64,000 nt of DNA. Origin: Lacunisphaera sp. Lineage in GTDB: Bacteria; Verrucomicrobiota; Verrucomicrobiia; Opitutales; Opitutaceae. Under the pieces are notes generated by a model. The model saw nothing but the letters and a program-made list of their open reading frames with translations. It had not been told where the DNA came from and ran no database searches. Numbering within the stretch: the stretch's first letter is position 1; each line of letters starts with the position of its first letter. The stretch covers positions 1-64,000 of the forward strand of contig JAQSCO010000055.1 in the NCBI GenBank assembly GCA_029945445.1. The letters are read 5' to 3'. Below are positions 24,875 through 32,804 of this stretch, piece by piece. A program made the position numbers and the translations under genes.

Positions 24875-25318
24875 TCATCCCACCGGCCGCGCCGGCCACC
24901 AGATATACAGGAAGAAATACACCAGCACGCCCGTCACCGATACATAAAGCCAGATGGGGAAGGTGACCTTCGCCCATTTCTTGTGCGTCACGTAGTCGCC
25001 CTTGATCGCAAACAGGAACGTGCGCGGCACGAGGTAGGCGATGGCGATGGCGAGGACGATGTGGGTGATCAGCATCGTGTAGTAGAAGGCCCGCAGTGCC
25101 GGGGCCTCGCCGCCGAAGGGCGTGTGCACGCCGCGGATCAGCGCCTTGTGCGTCACGTAGCCGACAAGGAACAGGGCCGAAACCACGCCGGCGGTCAGCA
25201 TCGCGGCGCGGTGCGCGTCTTTCTTGCCCAGTTTGATCAGGACGAAGCCGGTCGTGATGAGCACCGTGGCGGTGGCGTTGAGCGCGGCGTTAAGCGTGGG
25301 AATGTCGGAAACGGTCAT
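24875..25318 (-). CDS. DUF420 protein, CtaM/YozB-like oxidase assembly factor
   Basis: A 147-residue protein with four transmembrane helices and conserved histidines (AHRAAML, GYVTHKALI, LITHIVLAIAIAYLVP, YVTHKKWAKVT). This is the DUF420 family, whose Bacillus/Staphylococcus members (CtaM) are needed for aa3/caa3 oxidase activity. It is the last gene after ctaA and ctaB on the minus strand, matching a haem A and oxidase assembly role. The spacer to ctaB is an inverted heptamer array. Confidence 0.85.
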   Translation of the reverse strand: MTVSDIPTLNAALNATATVLITTGFVLIKLGKKDAHRAAMLTAGVVSALFLVGYVTHKALIRGVHTPFGGEAPALRAFYYTMLITHIVLAIAIAYLVPRTFLFAIKGDYVTHKKWAKVTFPIWLYVSVTGVLVYFFLYIWWPARPVG

Positions 25319-25327
25319 GGGAGGAAA

Positions 25328-25410
25328 GGGACAAGGGACAGGTGATCAGTGACAAGAGTAAGAACGAGCGACGAGGCGGGTCTCGTCACTTGTCACACAT
25401 CACTCATCAC
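25328..25410. repeat. Inverted heptamer array between ctaB and the DUF420 gene
   Basis: Left arm: GGGACAA, GGGACAG, GTGATCA, GTGACAA (25328-25355), then weaker units. Right arm, read in reverse complement: GTGATGA, GTGATGT, GTGACAA, GTGACGA (25383-25410), all contiguous. The ctaB stop codon lies inside the right arm. Confidence 0.75.
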
Positions 25411-26327
25411 AGTTTGAAAATCACCCGGTCGGCCACGAGCAGGCCGAGCAGCAGCGGCAGGTAGCCGAGCGTGATGAAGAACAGCCGGCGCGCCTCGGTC
25501 TCGCGGATCGCCGGGTTCAGGAAATTGAACGCCGATTTCAGGATCCACAGGCCGAGCGCCGCGGCGAAGGCGAAGTAATACCACGAGCAGTAGCCCAGCA
25601 GGGTCGGCAGCACGCTCGCGGTCACCAGCAGCACCGTCCAGATGAACGTCCACCGCGTCAGTTTCACGCCGCTCGGGTCGGTGACGGAGAGCATCGGCAT
25701 GCCGGCGGCGGCGTAATCCTTGCGGTAGGTCCAGGCCAGCGAGAAGAAGTGCGGCAGCTGCCAGGTGTAGAGAATGGCGAAGAGGATCCAGCCGAGCAGG
25801 GGGTTGGAACGACCGGCCGCGGCCCAGCCGATCATCGGCGGCAGCGCGCCGCTGATGGCGCCGATCTCGGTGTTCCAGCGCGACCAGCGCTTGGCCGGCG
25901 TGTAGATGGCGAGGTAGGCCACGATGGTGGCGAGCGCGATGAACGCCGACAAACCATTCACAAACTTGAACAGCACCGCCAGCCCCGCGACATTCAGCAG
26001 CCAGCCGAGCACGAACGCCGAGCCGGGCGCCACGATGCCGGCGGGGATGGGCCGGTCGGCCGTGCGCTTCATCAGCTTGTCGGTCTCGCGCTCCATATAC
26101 ATGTTGAGCGCCGCCGCGCCGCCCGCGCAGCACGCGGTGCCGAGCACGACGTAGAAGGTCCGCGACCAGTCCCAGAAGGAATACGGCACCGCCGCCAGAT
26201 AGCCCAGCAGCGCCGTGATGACCGACATCATGCTCAGCCGCGGCTTCGTCAGTTCGAGGTAATGCCGCCACGTCGCGCCGACCGGGGCCGCGAGATCGGC
26301 GGGAACTTGCTGCTCGGTGTGGGTCAT
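25407..26327 (-). CDS. ctaB: Protohaem IX farnesyltransferase (haem O synthase)
   Basis: A 306-residue UbiA-family enzyme with about nine helices. Seen: YLELTKPRLSMMSVITALLG, the prenyl-diphosphate binding NMYMERETDKLMKRTADRP, and WQLPHFFSLAWTYRKDYAAA. It farnesylates haem B to haem O, the precursor of haem A for the caa3 oxidase. Its ATG overlaps the ctaA stop by four bases, so the two are coupled. Confidence 0.95.
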   Translation of the reverse strand: MTHTEQQVPADLAAPVGATWRHYLELTKPRLSMMSVITALLGYLAAVPYSFWDWSRTFYVVLGTACCAGGAAALNMYMERETDKLMKRTADRPIPAGIVAPGSAFVLGWLLNVAGLAVLFKFVNGLSAFIALATIVAYLAIYTPAKRWSRWNTEIGAISGALPPMIGWAAAGRSNPLLGWILFAILYTWQLPHFFSLAWTYRKDYAAAGMPMLSVTDPSGVKLTRWTFIWTVLLVTASVLPTLLGYCSWYYFAFAAALGLWILKSAFNFLNPAIRETEARRLFFITLGYLPLLLGLLVADRVIFKL

Positions 26328-27289
26328 GGATTGGCCGGCTCCATCGAGCCGCGGTGGGTGAAAAAGGCCACCACGAACGTCACGGCCAGCGTCAGGGCGC
26401 CGAGGATGACGTGGCCCGTGGTCATGTAGACGCTCCGGCCGGTCCAGATGATCTGCGCACCGAGGTAAATCTGGCCGGCGACGAGCCCGACCAGCAGGAA
26501 GCTCGCCCCGCGCAGCACCGGCGCCAGCGCCTTGTCGCGGAGGAGAAAATGGCCGTAGGCCGCCACGCCGAGGGCGATGGCCGCCGCCATGATCCGGTGG
26601 GCGAATTGCAGCGCGACGCGGTAGTCCCAGGCCGCCGGCAGCAAGCCGCCGTCGGCCGTGGAATAGGGGAAGGTCGGGATGGCGAGGCCGGCGTAGTTGT
26701 GCCGCATCGTCGCCGCGATGGTCAGTTGCACGAACAGCAGCACGGCGCACCACCAGCCGAGCCGGCGCACGCGCGGGCTGGCCGTGCCGAGGGTGTTCTC
26801 GATCCACGGGCGCGACAGCCCGGCGGCGATGGCGAAGAGCACGCCCACATAGACCTGCGCCAGCACGCCGTGCGGGATGCGCAACATCTGGCCGAAGGAC
26901 ATCTCGAAGCCCGGGACATGGACGCGATCGAACAGCACGCGCGTGCCGCCGAGGACACCTTGGAAAATCACGATGCCCAGCGCCCACCCGCCGAGTTTCC
27001 GCAGCCACGGGCGCTCCTCGCGGCGGTGCAGCCAGAACGCCAGGACGATCGTGATGAGCCCCATCATCGTGCCGCTCAGCCGGTGCGAGTGCTCGGCGAA
27101 TTTGTCGATCTCCTCCAGCCAGCCGTGCGGGTTGACCGAGCCGTTCGACAGCGGCCAGTCCGCAAACGCCATGCCGGCGCCGATGCTGGTTGTGAAGGCC
27201 CCGAGCGCCACGAGCACGAACACCCACGCGCTGCCGAGCGCGGCGAACCAGGCGAGGGCGGGCTGGTAGGACTTGGTGCGGTTGGTCAT
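26324..27289 (-). CDS. ctaA: Haem A synthase (CtaA/COX15)
   Basis: A 321-residue protein with eight helices in two four-helix halves. The paired haem-ligand histidines are visible: EHSHRLSG and RIPHGVLAQ in the first half, and FAHRIMAAAIALG and TTGHVILGAL in the second. It oxidises haem O to haem A. It is the first gene of ctaA-ctaB-DUF420, divergent from the SCO-type gene across a 93-base spacer. Confidence 0.95.
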   Translation of the reverse strand: MTNRTKSYQPALAWFAALGSAWVFVLVALGAFTTSIGAGMAFADWPLSNGSVNPHGWLEEIDKFAEHSHRLSGTMMGLITIVLAFWLHRREERPWLRKLGGWALGIVIFQGVLGGTRVLFDRVHVPGFEMSFGQMLRIPHGVLAQVYVGVLFAIAAGLSRPWIENTLGTASPRVRRLGWWCAVLLFVQLTIAATMRHNYAGLAIPTFPYSTADGGLLPAAWDYRVALQFAHRIMAAAIALGVAAYGHFLLRDKALAPVLRGASFLLVGLVAGQIYLGAQIIWTGRSVYMTTGHVILGALTLAVTFVVAFFTHRGSMEPANP

Positions 27290-27382
27290 TCGTCGTGGGT
27301 GGTCGGGAAACGGGCAAGTGATACTCCGGGCCGATGCAGCGCAAACCTTTTGACAATTTCCGTGTCTGGCAAATGTGTCTCC

Positions 27383-28297
27383 ATGATGAAGCCCGGTTAT
27401 TCGCCCCTGCCACGCCTCGCGACATGTTTGCTAATACTCCTCGGGGCGCTCGGCGCCGGTTGCGGCAAGCAGCCGGCCGCGACCCCCGCGGTCACCGCCG
27501 CCCCGGCCGAAAAGCGCTACGCGCTGAAGGGCGAGATTGTGAAGGCCGACCTCGGGCGCCGCGTGCTCATCGTGACGCACGACGAGATCAAGGGCTTCAT
27601 GCCGCGCATGACAATGGAGTTCAAGGTCAGCCAGGGCGATCTTGCCATCGCCCAGCCCGGCCAGCACATCCGCGCCGAACTGGTGCAGCGCGACGACGGC
27701 ATGTATCTGGAAAAAATCTGGCCGGACGACGAGGCGACGGCGCGCGCCCTCGACGCCGCGGCCAAGGCCCTCGCGCAGGACACTGCGATGCGCGGCAAGG
27801 AGGCCTACCGCGAGATCGGCGAGGCGCTGCCGGAGTTCACCCTGCTCGACCAGGACGGGCGCGCGGTGGCGGGCAGCCGGTTCCGCGGCAAGCAGGTCGT
27901 GCTCAACTTCATCTTCACCCGCTGCCCCATCGCCACCATGTGCCCCGCCGCCACGCTGCGTATGATGGACCTGCAGAAGGCGGCGCGGGCGGCCGGCGCG
28001 AAGGACTTCGAACTCGTCTCTCTCTCGCTCGACCCGGAATACGACACGCCCGGCGTGCTCAAGGAGTACGCCGCGGTGCGCGGCATCGACCTGTCGAACT
28101 GGTCGTTCCTCACCGGCCCCGACGCCGCCGTGCGCCACCTGCTCGCGCAGCTGGGCGTCATCCGCGAGTTCGAGGGCGACACCATCAAGCACACGCTCGC
28201 CACCGTGCTCATCAACGAGCAGGGCAAGATCATCTACCGCATGGACGGCAGCATGTGGACGCCGGAGGATTTTGTCCGGCGGCTGAAGAAGGAATGA
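27383..28297 (+). CDS. SCO1/SenC copper chaperone fused to a CusF-like domain
   Basis: A 304-residue lipoprotein (lipobox near LGAGC). Residues about 45-110 form a CusF-like copper-binding domain (KGEIVKADLGRRVLIVTHDE, GFMPRMTMEFKV). A thioredoxin-fold SCO domain follows from about residue 145. Its copper cysteines lie in FTRCPIATMCP, a C-x5-C spacing instead of the usual C-x3-C of SCO1, with the partner His in DTIKHTLATVLI. It probably delivers copper to CuA of the adjacent caa3 oxidase. A TTGACA at 27350 may be part of a promoter, but no good -10 follows. Confidence 0.9.
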   Translation: MMKPGYSPLPRLATCLLILLGALGAGCGKQPAATPAVTAAPAEKRYALKGEIVKADLGRRVLIVTHDEIKGFMPRMTMEFKVSQGDLAIAQPGQHIRAELVQRDDGMYLEKIWPDDEATARALDAAAKALAQDTAMRGKEAYREIGEALPEFTLLDQDGRAVAGSRFRGKQVVLNFIFTRCPIATMCPAATLRMMDLQKAARAAGAKDFELVSLSLDPEYDTPGVLKEYAAVRGIDLSNWSFLTGPDAAVRHLLAQLGVIREFEGDTIKHTLATVLINEQGKIIYRMDGSMWTPEDFVRRLKKE

Positions 28298-28310
28298 GCG
28301 CGTTCCACCC

Positions 28311-29216
28311 ATGAGCCAGAACCGCCAGATCGCGATCATCACCGCCGCCGCGCTTGCGGTCTACCTCGCGGTGCGCCTGCTGCCGACCGGGACCAACCTG
28401 AGCCACATGGATTTCCGGGTGGAGGGGAAGGGGGCGGACAAGAGTTCGCTCGAATTCTGCGATCCCGCGAACCCGCAGTTCATCCCCGTGGTGCAGGTGC
28501 GTTCGCCCATCGTGCTCTCGCTGCAGAGCGCCGCCGCGCCCGCCCGGGGCCAGCCGGCGAACTTCACGCTCACGCTGCGCACGGCCAGCGGCAAACCCAT
28601 CGCGCCCGAGGATCTGCTCGTCGCGCACACCCGCAAGCTCCACCTGCTGGTCGTCGATCCCACGCTCAACGACTACCAGCACCTCCACCCCGAGCCGGGC
28701 CGGCGCGCCGGCGAATGGGTCTTCACGATGGCGCCGCAGCGCGCGGGGCTTTACCGCGTGTTCGCCGACTTCACCCCTGCGGCCACGTCGCGCGGACTCT
28801 ACGGCGTGGCGGAGTTCACCGTGCCCGGCACCGTGCCGGTCGTGACGCGCGAGCCGAGCACCCGGTGGCAGAACGGCGGGTTCAACTTCGAACTCGTCGT
28901 GCCGAAAGTATTTCGTGCCGGCCAGCCGGCGGACCTGGCTTTCCGCATCCAGAGCCCGGGCACAGTGAAGCAACCCGTGCCGCTGCAGCCGGTGATGGGC
29001 GCCTTCGCGCATCTCGTGGCCTTCGACGAGACGCGCAGCGGCTTCGCGCACCTGCACCCGGCGGAAGTGGACCTGGCGAAAGCGCCCGACGCGCTGCGGC
29101 CCGAGCTGCACTTCAAGGTCACGATCCCCGCGCCCGGCCGCTACGCCATCTGGGCGCAAGTGAACCTCGGCGGCACCGAGGTCTTCGCGCCGTTCTGGGT
29201 GGACGTCGCGCCGTGA
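28311..29216 (+). CDS. Duplicated YtkA/FixH-like periplasmic protein
   Basis: A 301-residue protein with an N-terminal membrane anchor (IAIITAAALAVYLAVRLLP) and two similar Ig-like halves. Each half has a His-rich signature: KLHLLVVDPTLNDYQHLHPE in the first and FAHLVAFDETRSGFAHLHP in the second. Each is followed by a GEWVF/GRYAI-type strand region. The pattern resembles YtkA/FixH-like domains found near copper and oxidase genes. It starts 13 bases after the SCO fusion gene, so a role in copper handling for the oxidase is likely but inferred. Confidence 0.7.
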   Translation: MSQNRQIAIITAAALAVYLAVRLLPTGTNLSHMDFRVEGKGADKSSLEFCDPANPQFIPVVQVRSPIVLSLQSAAAPARGQPANFTLTLRTASGKPIAPEDLLVAHTRKLHLLVVDPTLNDYQHLHPEPGRRAGEWVFTMAPQRAGLYRVFADFTPAATSRGLYGVAEFTVPGTVPVVTREPSTRWQNGGFNFELVVPKVFRAGQPADLAFRIQSPGTVKQPVPLQPVMGAFAHLVAFDETRSGFAHLHPAEVDLAKAPDALRPELHFKVTIPAPGRYAIWAQVNLGGTEVFAPFWVDVAP

Positions 29217-29257
29217 GACGGCGCGAAGCTCCAGAGAAACGGACAAGGATTCCAAAC

Positions 29258-29303
29258 TGGAAATTGGAAATTCCCTGGAGCTTGGAGGTTGGGATTTGGC
29301 GCT
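29258..29303 (+). repeat. TGGNNNT heptamer array
   Basis: TGGAAAT twice (29258-29271), a TCCC interruption, then TGGAGCT, TGGAGGT, TGGGATT and TGGCGCT contiguous at 29276-29303. It fills most of the convergent gap between the YtkA-like gene and the hydrolase stop at 29311. Confidence 0.65.
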
Positions 29304-29310
29304 TTCCTGC

Positions 29311-30003
29311 TTACACCGGTCGGCCGGACAGCTCGAACACCTCGCCGGTGCCGGTGCTGAGGAAACGGTGCAGCTCCGAGCCGGGGAAACTGCCGAAGTT
29401 GCCGGGGTGGCAGCGCAGCAGGCCCTCGCGCGCGAGCCGCACGATGCTCCGCCGGTTGAGCTCGGGGTCGTTGCAGAAGTAGTGGTCGCGGGCCTTGTTC
29501 GGCCAGACGAGGCTGCCGCGCAGCACGTCGCCGATGACGGCCTCACCGCTGCCGAGCACGACCGACGCCGAGCCGGGCGTGTGTCCCGGCGTGGCGATCA
29601 CGCTGCCCTTCACGCCGTGCGGCTCGAGCGAGAAGCCGTCGCGAAAAACCACGTCGGGCTCGAAGGCCTCGTATTCCTCGTCGACGAACGGCCGCACGAT
29701 GCGGCCCATGGTGTCCTGCGGGGCGAGCACGCCGTTGCGGCCGCCGCGGACGAGCGCGACGTCGCCGGCGTGCAGCGCAATCTGCGCGCCGCTGCGACGC
29801 TTGAGTTCCGCCGCGCAACCGGCGTGGTCGCTGTGGCCGTGCGTGAGCAGGATGAGGGCAAGCTGCGCCGGCTCGACGCCGTAGGCGCGGAACGCCGCGA
29901 GGATGTGCTTGAGATCGCCCGGCGCGCCGGTGTCCACCAGCACCGGCCGCTCGCCGAGCAGCAGGTAGCAGTTGGAAATCGCGCCTTTGATCCGGATGAG
30001 CAT
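29311..30003 (-). CDS. Metallo-beta-lactamase-fold hydrolase (glyoxalase II-like group)
   Basis: A 230-residue MBL-fold protein. The di-metal site motif LLTHGHSDHAGCAAELK is intact, with later ligands in VIATPGHTPGSASVVL and an Asp in EAVIGDVLRG. This spacing matches small cytosolic hydrolases of the glyoxalase II/YcbL group. The substrate cannot be read from sequence. It stands alone, convergent with the copper genes. Confidence 0.85.
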   Translation of the reverse strand: MLIRIKGAISNCYLLLGERPVLVDTGAPGDLKHILAAFRAYGVEPAQLALILLTHGHSDHAGCAAELKRRSGAQIALHAGDVALVRGGRNGVLAPQDTMGRIVRPFVDEEYEAFEPDVVFRDGFSLEPHGVKGSVIATPGHTPGSASVVLGSGEAVIGDVLRGSLVWPNKARDHYFCNDPELNRRSIVRLAREGLLRCHPGNFGSFPGSELHRFLSTGTGEVFELSGRPV

Positions 30004-30038
30004 GCGAGATCCTGATTAGCACCAAGGCAGGGTTTAGC

Positions 30039-30143
30039 CACGAAAAGTCACAAGAAGCTGGCGGCGGATGTTTCGCGCAAGGCGCCTAGAGGCGCGCGGG
30101 TGATAATCGACGGCAGGACAAACGATTCTTGTGCCTCTTTGTG
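30039..30143. repeat. Inverted CACAA decamer pair
   Basis: Left arm CACGAAAAGT, CACAAGAAGC (30039-30058). Right arm in reverse complement CACAAAGAGG, CACAAGAATC (30124-30143). The arms flank about 65 bases in the gap before the AMP nucleosidase stop codon. Confidence 0.65.
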
Positions 30144-30158
30144 GCAAAAAACTTCCGC

Positions 30159-30929
30159 TCAGAATTTCAGGTGCTTCACCGTCACGCCGCGGTTGATCAG
30201 CTGCTTGAGCGAATCGATGCCGATGCGCAGGTGCATCGAGACGTGCTTGTTGTCGACGTCCTGGTCGCTCTCCTCGGTCTTCACGCCCTCGGGGGTCATC
30301 GGCTCGTCGGACACGAGCAGGAGGGCGCCGGTGGAAATCTCGTTGGCGAAGCCGGTGATGAAGATGGTGGCGGTCTCCATGTCGACGGCGATGGCGCGGA
30401 CTTTCTTCAGGTATTTCTTGAAGTCGCCGTCATGCTCCCACACGCGGCGGTTGGTGGTGTAGATGGTGCCGGTCCAGTAGTCCTTCTTGTGCTCGCGGAT
30501 GGCGGTTGAGATGGCCTTCTGCAGCGCGAAGGCGGGGAGGGCGGGCACCTCGGGCGGGAAGTAATCGTTGCTCGTGCCCTCGCCGCGGATGGCGGCGATG
30601 GGGAGGATGAGGCTGCCGATCTTCGCGCGATGCTTGAGTCCGCCGCACTTGCCGAGGAAGAGAACCGCCTCGGGCTTGATCGCGCTGAGCAGGTCCATGA
30701 CCGTCGCGGCGGTCGCGCTGCCCATGCCGAAGTTGATGATGGTGATGCCGTGGGCGGTGGCGCTGGTCATCGGCTTGTTCCGGCCGTGCACGGGCACGCG
30801 GTGCCAGTGGGCGAACTGTTCGACGTAGCGGTCGAAGTTGGTCAGCAGAATGAAGCGACCAAAGTTTTTGAGCGGCACGCCGGTGTAGCGCGGCAGCCAG
30901 TTCTCGACGATTTTCTTCTTGGTTTCCAT
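30159..30929 (-). CDS. amn: AMP nucleosidase (short form)
   Basis: A 256-residue nucleoside-phosphorylase-fold protein corresponding to the catalytic domain of AMP nucleosidase, without the long N-terminal regulatory domain of the E. coli enzyme. Motifs: TIINFGMGSATAATVMDLL, VLFLGKCGGLK, the ribose-binding AVDMETATIFITGFA and LLLVSDEPMTPEGVK. It splits AMP into adenine and ribose 5-phosphate. Short forms of this length occur in Bacteroidota and relatives. It is a single gene on the minus strand, upstream of no obvious partner. Confidence 0.9.
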   Translation of the reverse strand: METKKKIVENWLPRYTGVPLKNFGRFILLTNFDRYVEQFAHWHRVPVHGRNKPMTSATAHGITIINFGMGSATAATVMDLLSAIKPEAVLFLGKCGGLKHRAKIGSLILPIAAIRGEGTSNDYFPPEVPALPAFALQKAISTAIREHKKDYWTGTIYTTNRRVWEHDGDFKKYLKKVRAIAVDMETATIFITGFANEISTGALLLVSDEPMTPEGVKTEESDQDVDNKHVSMHLRIGIDSLKQLINRGVTVKHLKF

Positions 30930-31008
30930 GCGGGTGGTTTTGCCCTCAAAAAATTAGCCGGGCCGCGGATTTCCGCGAGGGAAATCTGAGGCCCGCCCCC
31001 ACCGTCGC

Positions 31009-31908
31009 TCAGGCATTAGCCAGCGTGTTCGCCGTGTTCAGGTGCTCGACGCCGGTGTATTTCAACGACTGCTCGTCGGCGTGGTAGCTCGAGCGCACGA
31101 GCGGGCCGCTCTCGACGGTGCCGAGGCCGGCCGCGAGCGCGAACTCCTTCCAGTGCTTGAACTCCTCCGGCGGCACCCAGCGGTCGATCTTCCAGTGCTG
31201 GGGCGTCGGCTGGAGATACTGGCCGAGCGTGAGGATGTCGGTCTTGTCGCTCGCGATGTCGCGGAGGCACTGTGCGATCTCCTCCTGCGTCTCGCCAAGC
31301 CCGAGCATGATGCCGGTCTTGGTGGTGAAGCCGCGGCTCTTCGCGTGGCGCAGCACCGCGCGCGAGCGGTCGTAGCGGGCCTGCACGCGGACGGGCTTCT
31401 GCAGGCGCTCCACGGTCTCGACGTTGTGGTTGAAGATGTCGGGCTTGGCGGCGAGCACGGTGTCGACCTGGTCCAGGTTGCCCTTGAAGTCCGGCACGAG
31501 CACCTCGACGGCGCACTGCGGGTTGCGGTATTTCGTGGCGCGGATGGTCGCGGCCCAGACGCTCGCGCCGCCGTCCTTCAGGTCGTCGCGGGCGACGGAG
31601 GTGATGACGCAGTGGCGCAGGCCCATCTTGGCGACGGCGTCGGCCACGCGGGCGGGCTCGCCCAGGTCGAACTCGGTCGGGCGGCCGGTCTGGATCGCGC
31701 AGAAGTTGCAGGAGCGCGTGCAGATGTTGCCCAGGATCATGACCGTCGCCGTGCCGCGCGACCAGCACTCGCCGATGTTCGGGCACTGCGCGCTCTGGCA
31801 GACCGTGTGGAGCTTGCTGTCCTCGACCAGCCGGCGGGTCGCCTGATAGGCGGGGCCGGCGGGCAGCTTGGCGCGGAGCCAGTCGGGTTTGCGGTTGGTG
31901 GGTGTCAT
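31009..31908 (-). CDS. lipA: Lipoyl synthase
   Basis: A 299-residue radical SAM enzyme with both Fe-S cluster motifs: the auxiliary cluster Cys set in CQSAQCPNIGECW and the radical SAM CTRSCNFC. Downstream are DDLKDGGA, ETVERLQKPVRVQARYDRSR and the C-terminal LVRSSYHADE with the conserved Arg-Ser-Ser. It inserts two sulfurs into octanoyl groups made by LipB, encoded just upstream on the same strand. I chose the ATG at 31908. A GTG five codons earlier lies inside a repeat unit. Confidence 0.95.
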   Translation of the reverse strand: MTPTNRKPDWLRAKLPAGPAYQATRRLVEDSKLHTVCQSAQCPNIGECWSRGTATVMILGNICTRSCNFCAIQTGRPTEFDLGEPARVADAVAKMGLRHCVITSVARDDLKDGGASVWAATIRATKYRNPQCAVEVLVPDFKGNLDQVDTVLAAKPDIFNHNVETVERLQKPVRVQARYDRSRAVLRHAKSRGFTTKTGIMLGLGETQEEIAQCLRDIASDKTDILTLGQYLQPTPQHWKIDRWVPPEEFKHWKEFALAAGLGTVESGPLVRSSYHADEQSLKYTGVEHLNTANTLANA

Positions 31909-31920
31909 GGGCAGTGGCCC

Positions 31921-32028
31921 CACGAATGGACACGAATGAACCCGAAGGACAAGGGGCTTTTAGCCCACGCCACGGCCAGCAGCGCACCTGATTGGGCGCA
32001 TATTCGTGTTAATGGGTGTTTATTCGTG
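31921..32028. repeat. Inverted CACGAAT decamer array between lipB and lipA
   Basis: Left arm CACGAATGGA, CACGAATGAA, CCCGAAGGAC (31921-31950). Right arm in reverse complement CACGAATAAA, CACCCATTAA, CACGAATATG (31999-32028). Three contiguous decamers per arm. The right arm begins inside the last codons of lipB. Confidence 0.75.
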
Positions 32029-32691
32029 GTTTCGAAAAAACTCCGGCAGCTGGCGCCAGAACTCGGCGGCGAGCACGCGCTTCACCTCGGCCTCGTCGAC
32101 GGGCCGGCCGAGTTCGGCGGCCATCGAGGTGACGGTGCCGTCGGTGATGCCGCAGGGCACGATGCCGGAGAAGGGCGTGAGGTCGGTGTTCACGTTGAGC
32201 GCGAAGCCGTGGTAGGTCGTCCATTTTTTCACCGCGACGCCGATGGCCGCGATTTTTCGCGAACCAAGCCAGATGCCGGTCTTGCCGGCGCGGCGGTCGG
32301 CCGCGAGGCCGAGTGTGCCTACGGAATTGATCAGCACCTGCTCCATGAAACGCAAATAGGCGTGCAGGTCCTTGCGCGGGGTCAGGTTGATGATCGGGTA
32401 GCCGACGATCTGCCCGGGCCCATGGTAGGTGATGTCGCCGCCGCGGTTGGTCTGGACGACCTCGATGCCGCGGCGCTGCAGCTCGGCCGCGTCCCAGATC
32501 ATGTTCTGTTCGGCCCCGAGCCGCAGCCCGAGCGTAAAAACGGGGCTGTGCTCGGTGAAGACCAGCGTGTCGCCGACCTCGCCGGCATTCCGCCGCGCGA
32601 CCAGTTCCTCCTGCCGCCGCCAGGCGTCGGCGTAGCCGGTGCGGCCCCAATCGAGGGTCACCAGTCCGGGCATGAGGGAAGCGGAGGGCAT
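32020..32691 (-). CDS. lipB: Octanoyltransferase LipB
   Basis: A 223-residue protein of the LipB family. Motifs: YADAWRRQEELVARRNAG, NRGGDITYHGPGQIVGYPII (the family signature), KTGIWLGSRKIAAIGVAVKK with the catalytic Lys, and the catalytic Cys in SGIVPCGITDGTVTSM. It transfers octanoate from acyl carrier protein to lipoyl domains ahead of LipA. The start is uncertain: ATG at 32691 is used, with an upstream GTG and a downstream ATG at 32673 possible. Confidence 0.94.
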   Translation of the reverse strand: MPSASLMPGLVTLDWGRTGYADAWRRQEELVARRNAGEVGDTLVFTEHSPVFTLGLRLGAEQNMIWDAAELQRRGIEVVQTNRGGDITYHGPGQIVGYPIINLTPRKDLHAYLRFMEQVLINSVGTLGLAADRRAGKTGIWLGSRKIAAIGVAVKKWTTYHGFALNVNTDLTPFSGIVPCGITDGTVTSMAAELGRPVDEAEVKRVLAAEFWRQLPEFFRNHE

Positions 32692-32804
32692 GGTGGGCAG
32701 TGTGGTTAACACCGCGCCGGGCGCAAGTACGGCCCCGCGGCCGGCGGCAATCTTTCAGTCACTTTCATTTTGCGCGCGACGGATTTGTCCGCCCGACTGG
32801 CCGC

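Noticed and set aside
27350-27378. Sigma-70 promoter for the SCO fusion gene
   Set aside because: TTGACA is good, but no -10 hexamer occurs at 16-18 bases and only a few bases would remain before the ATG.
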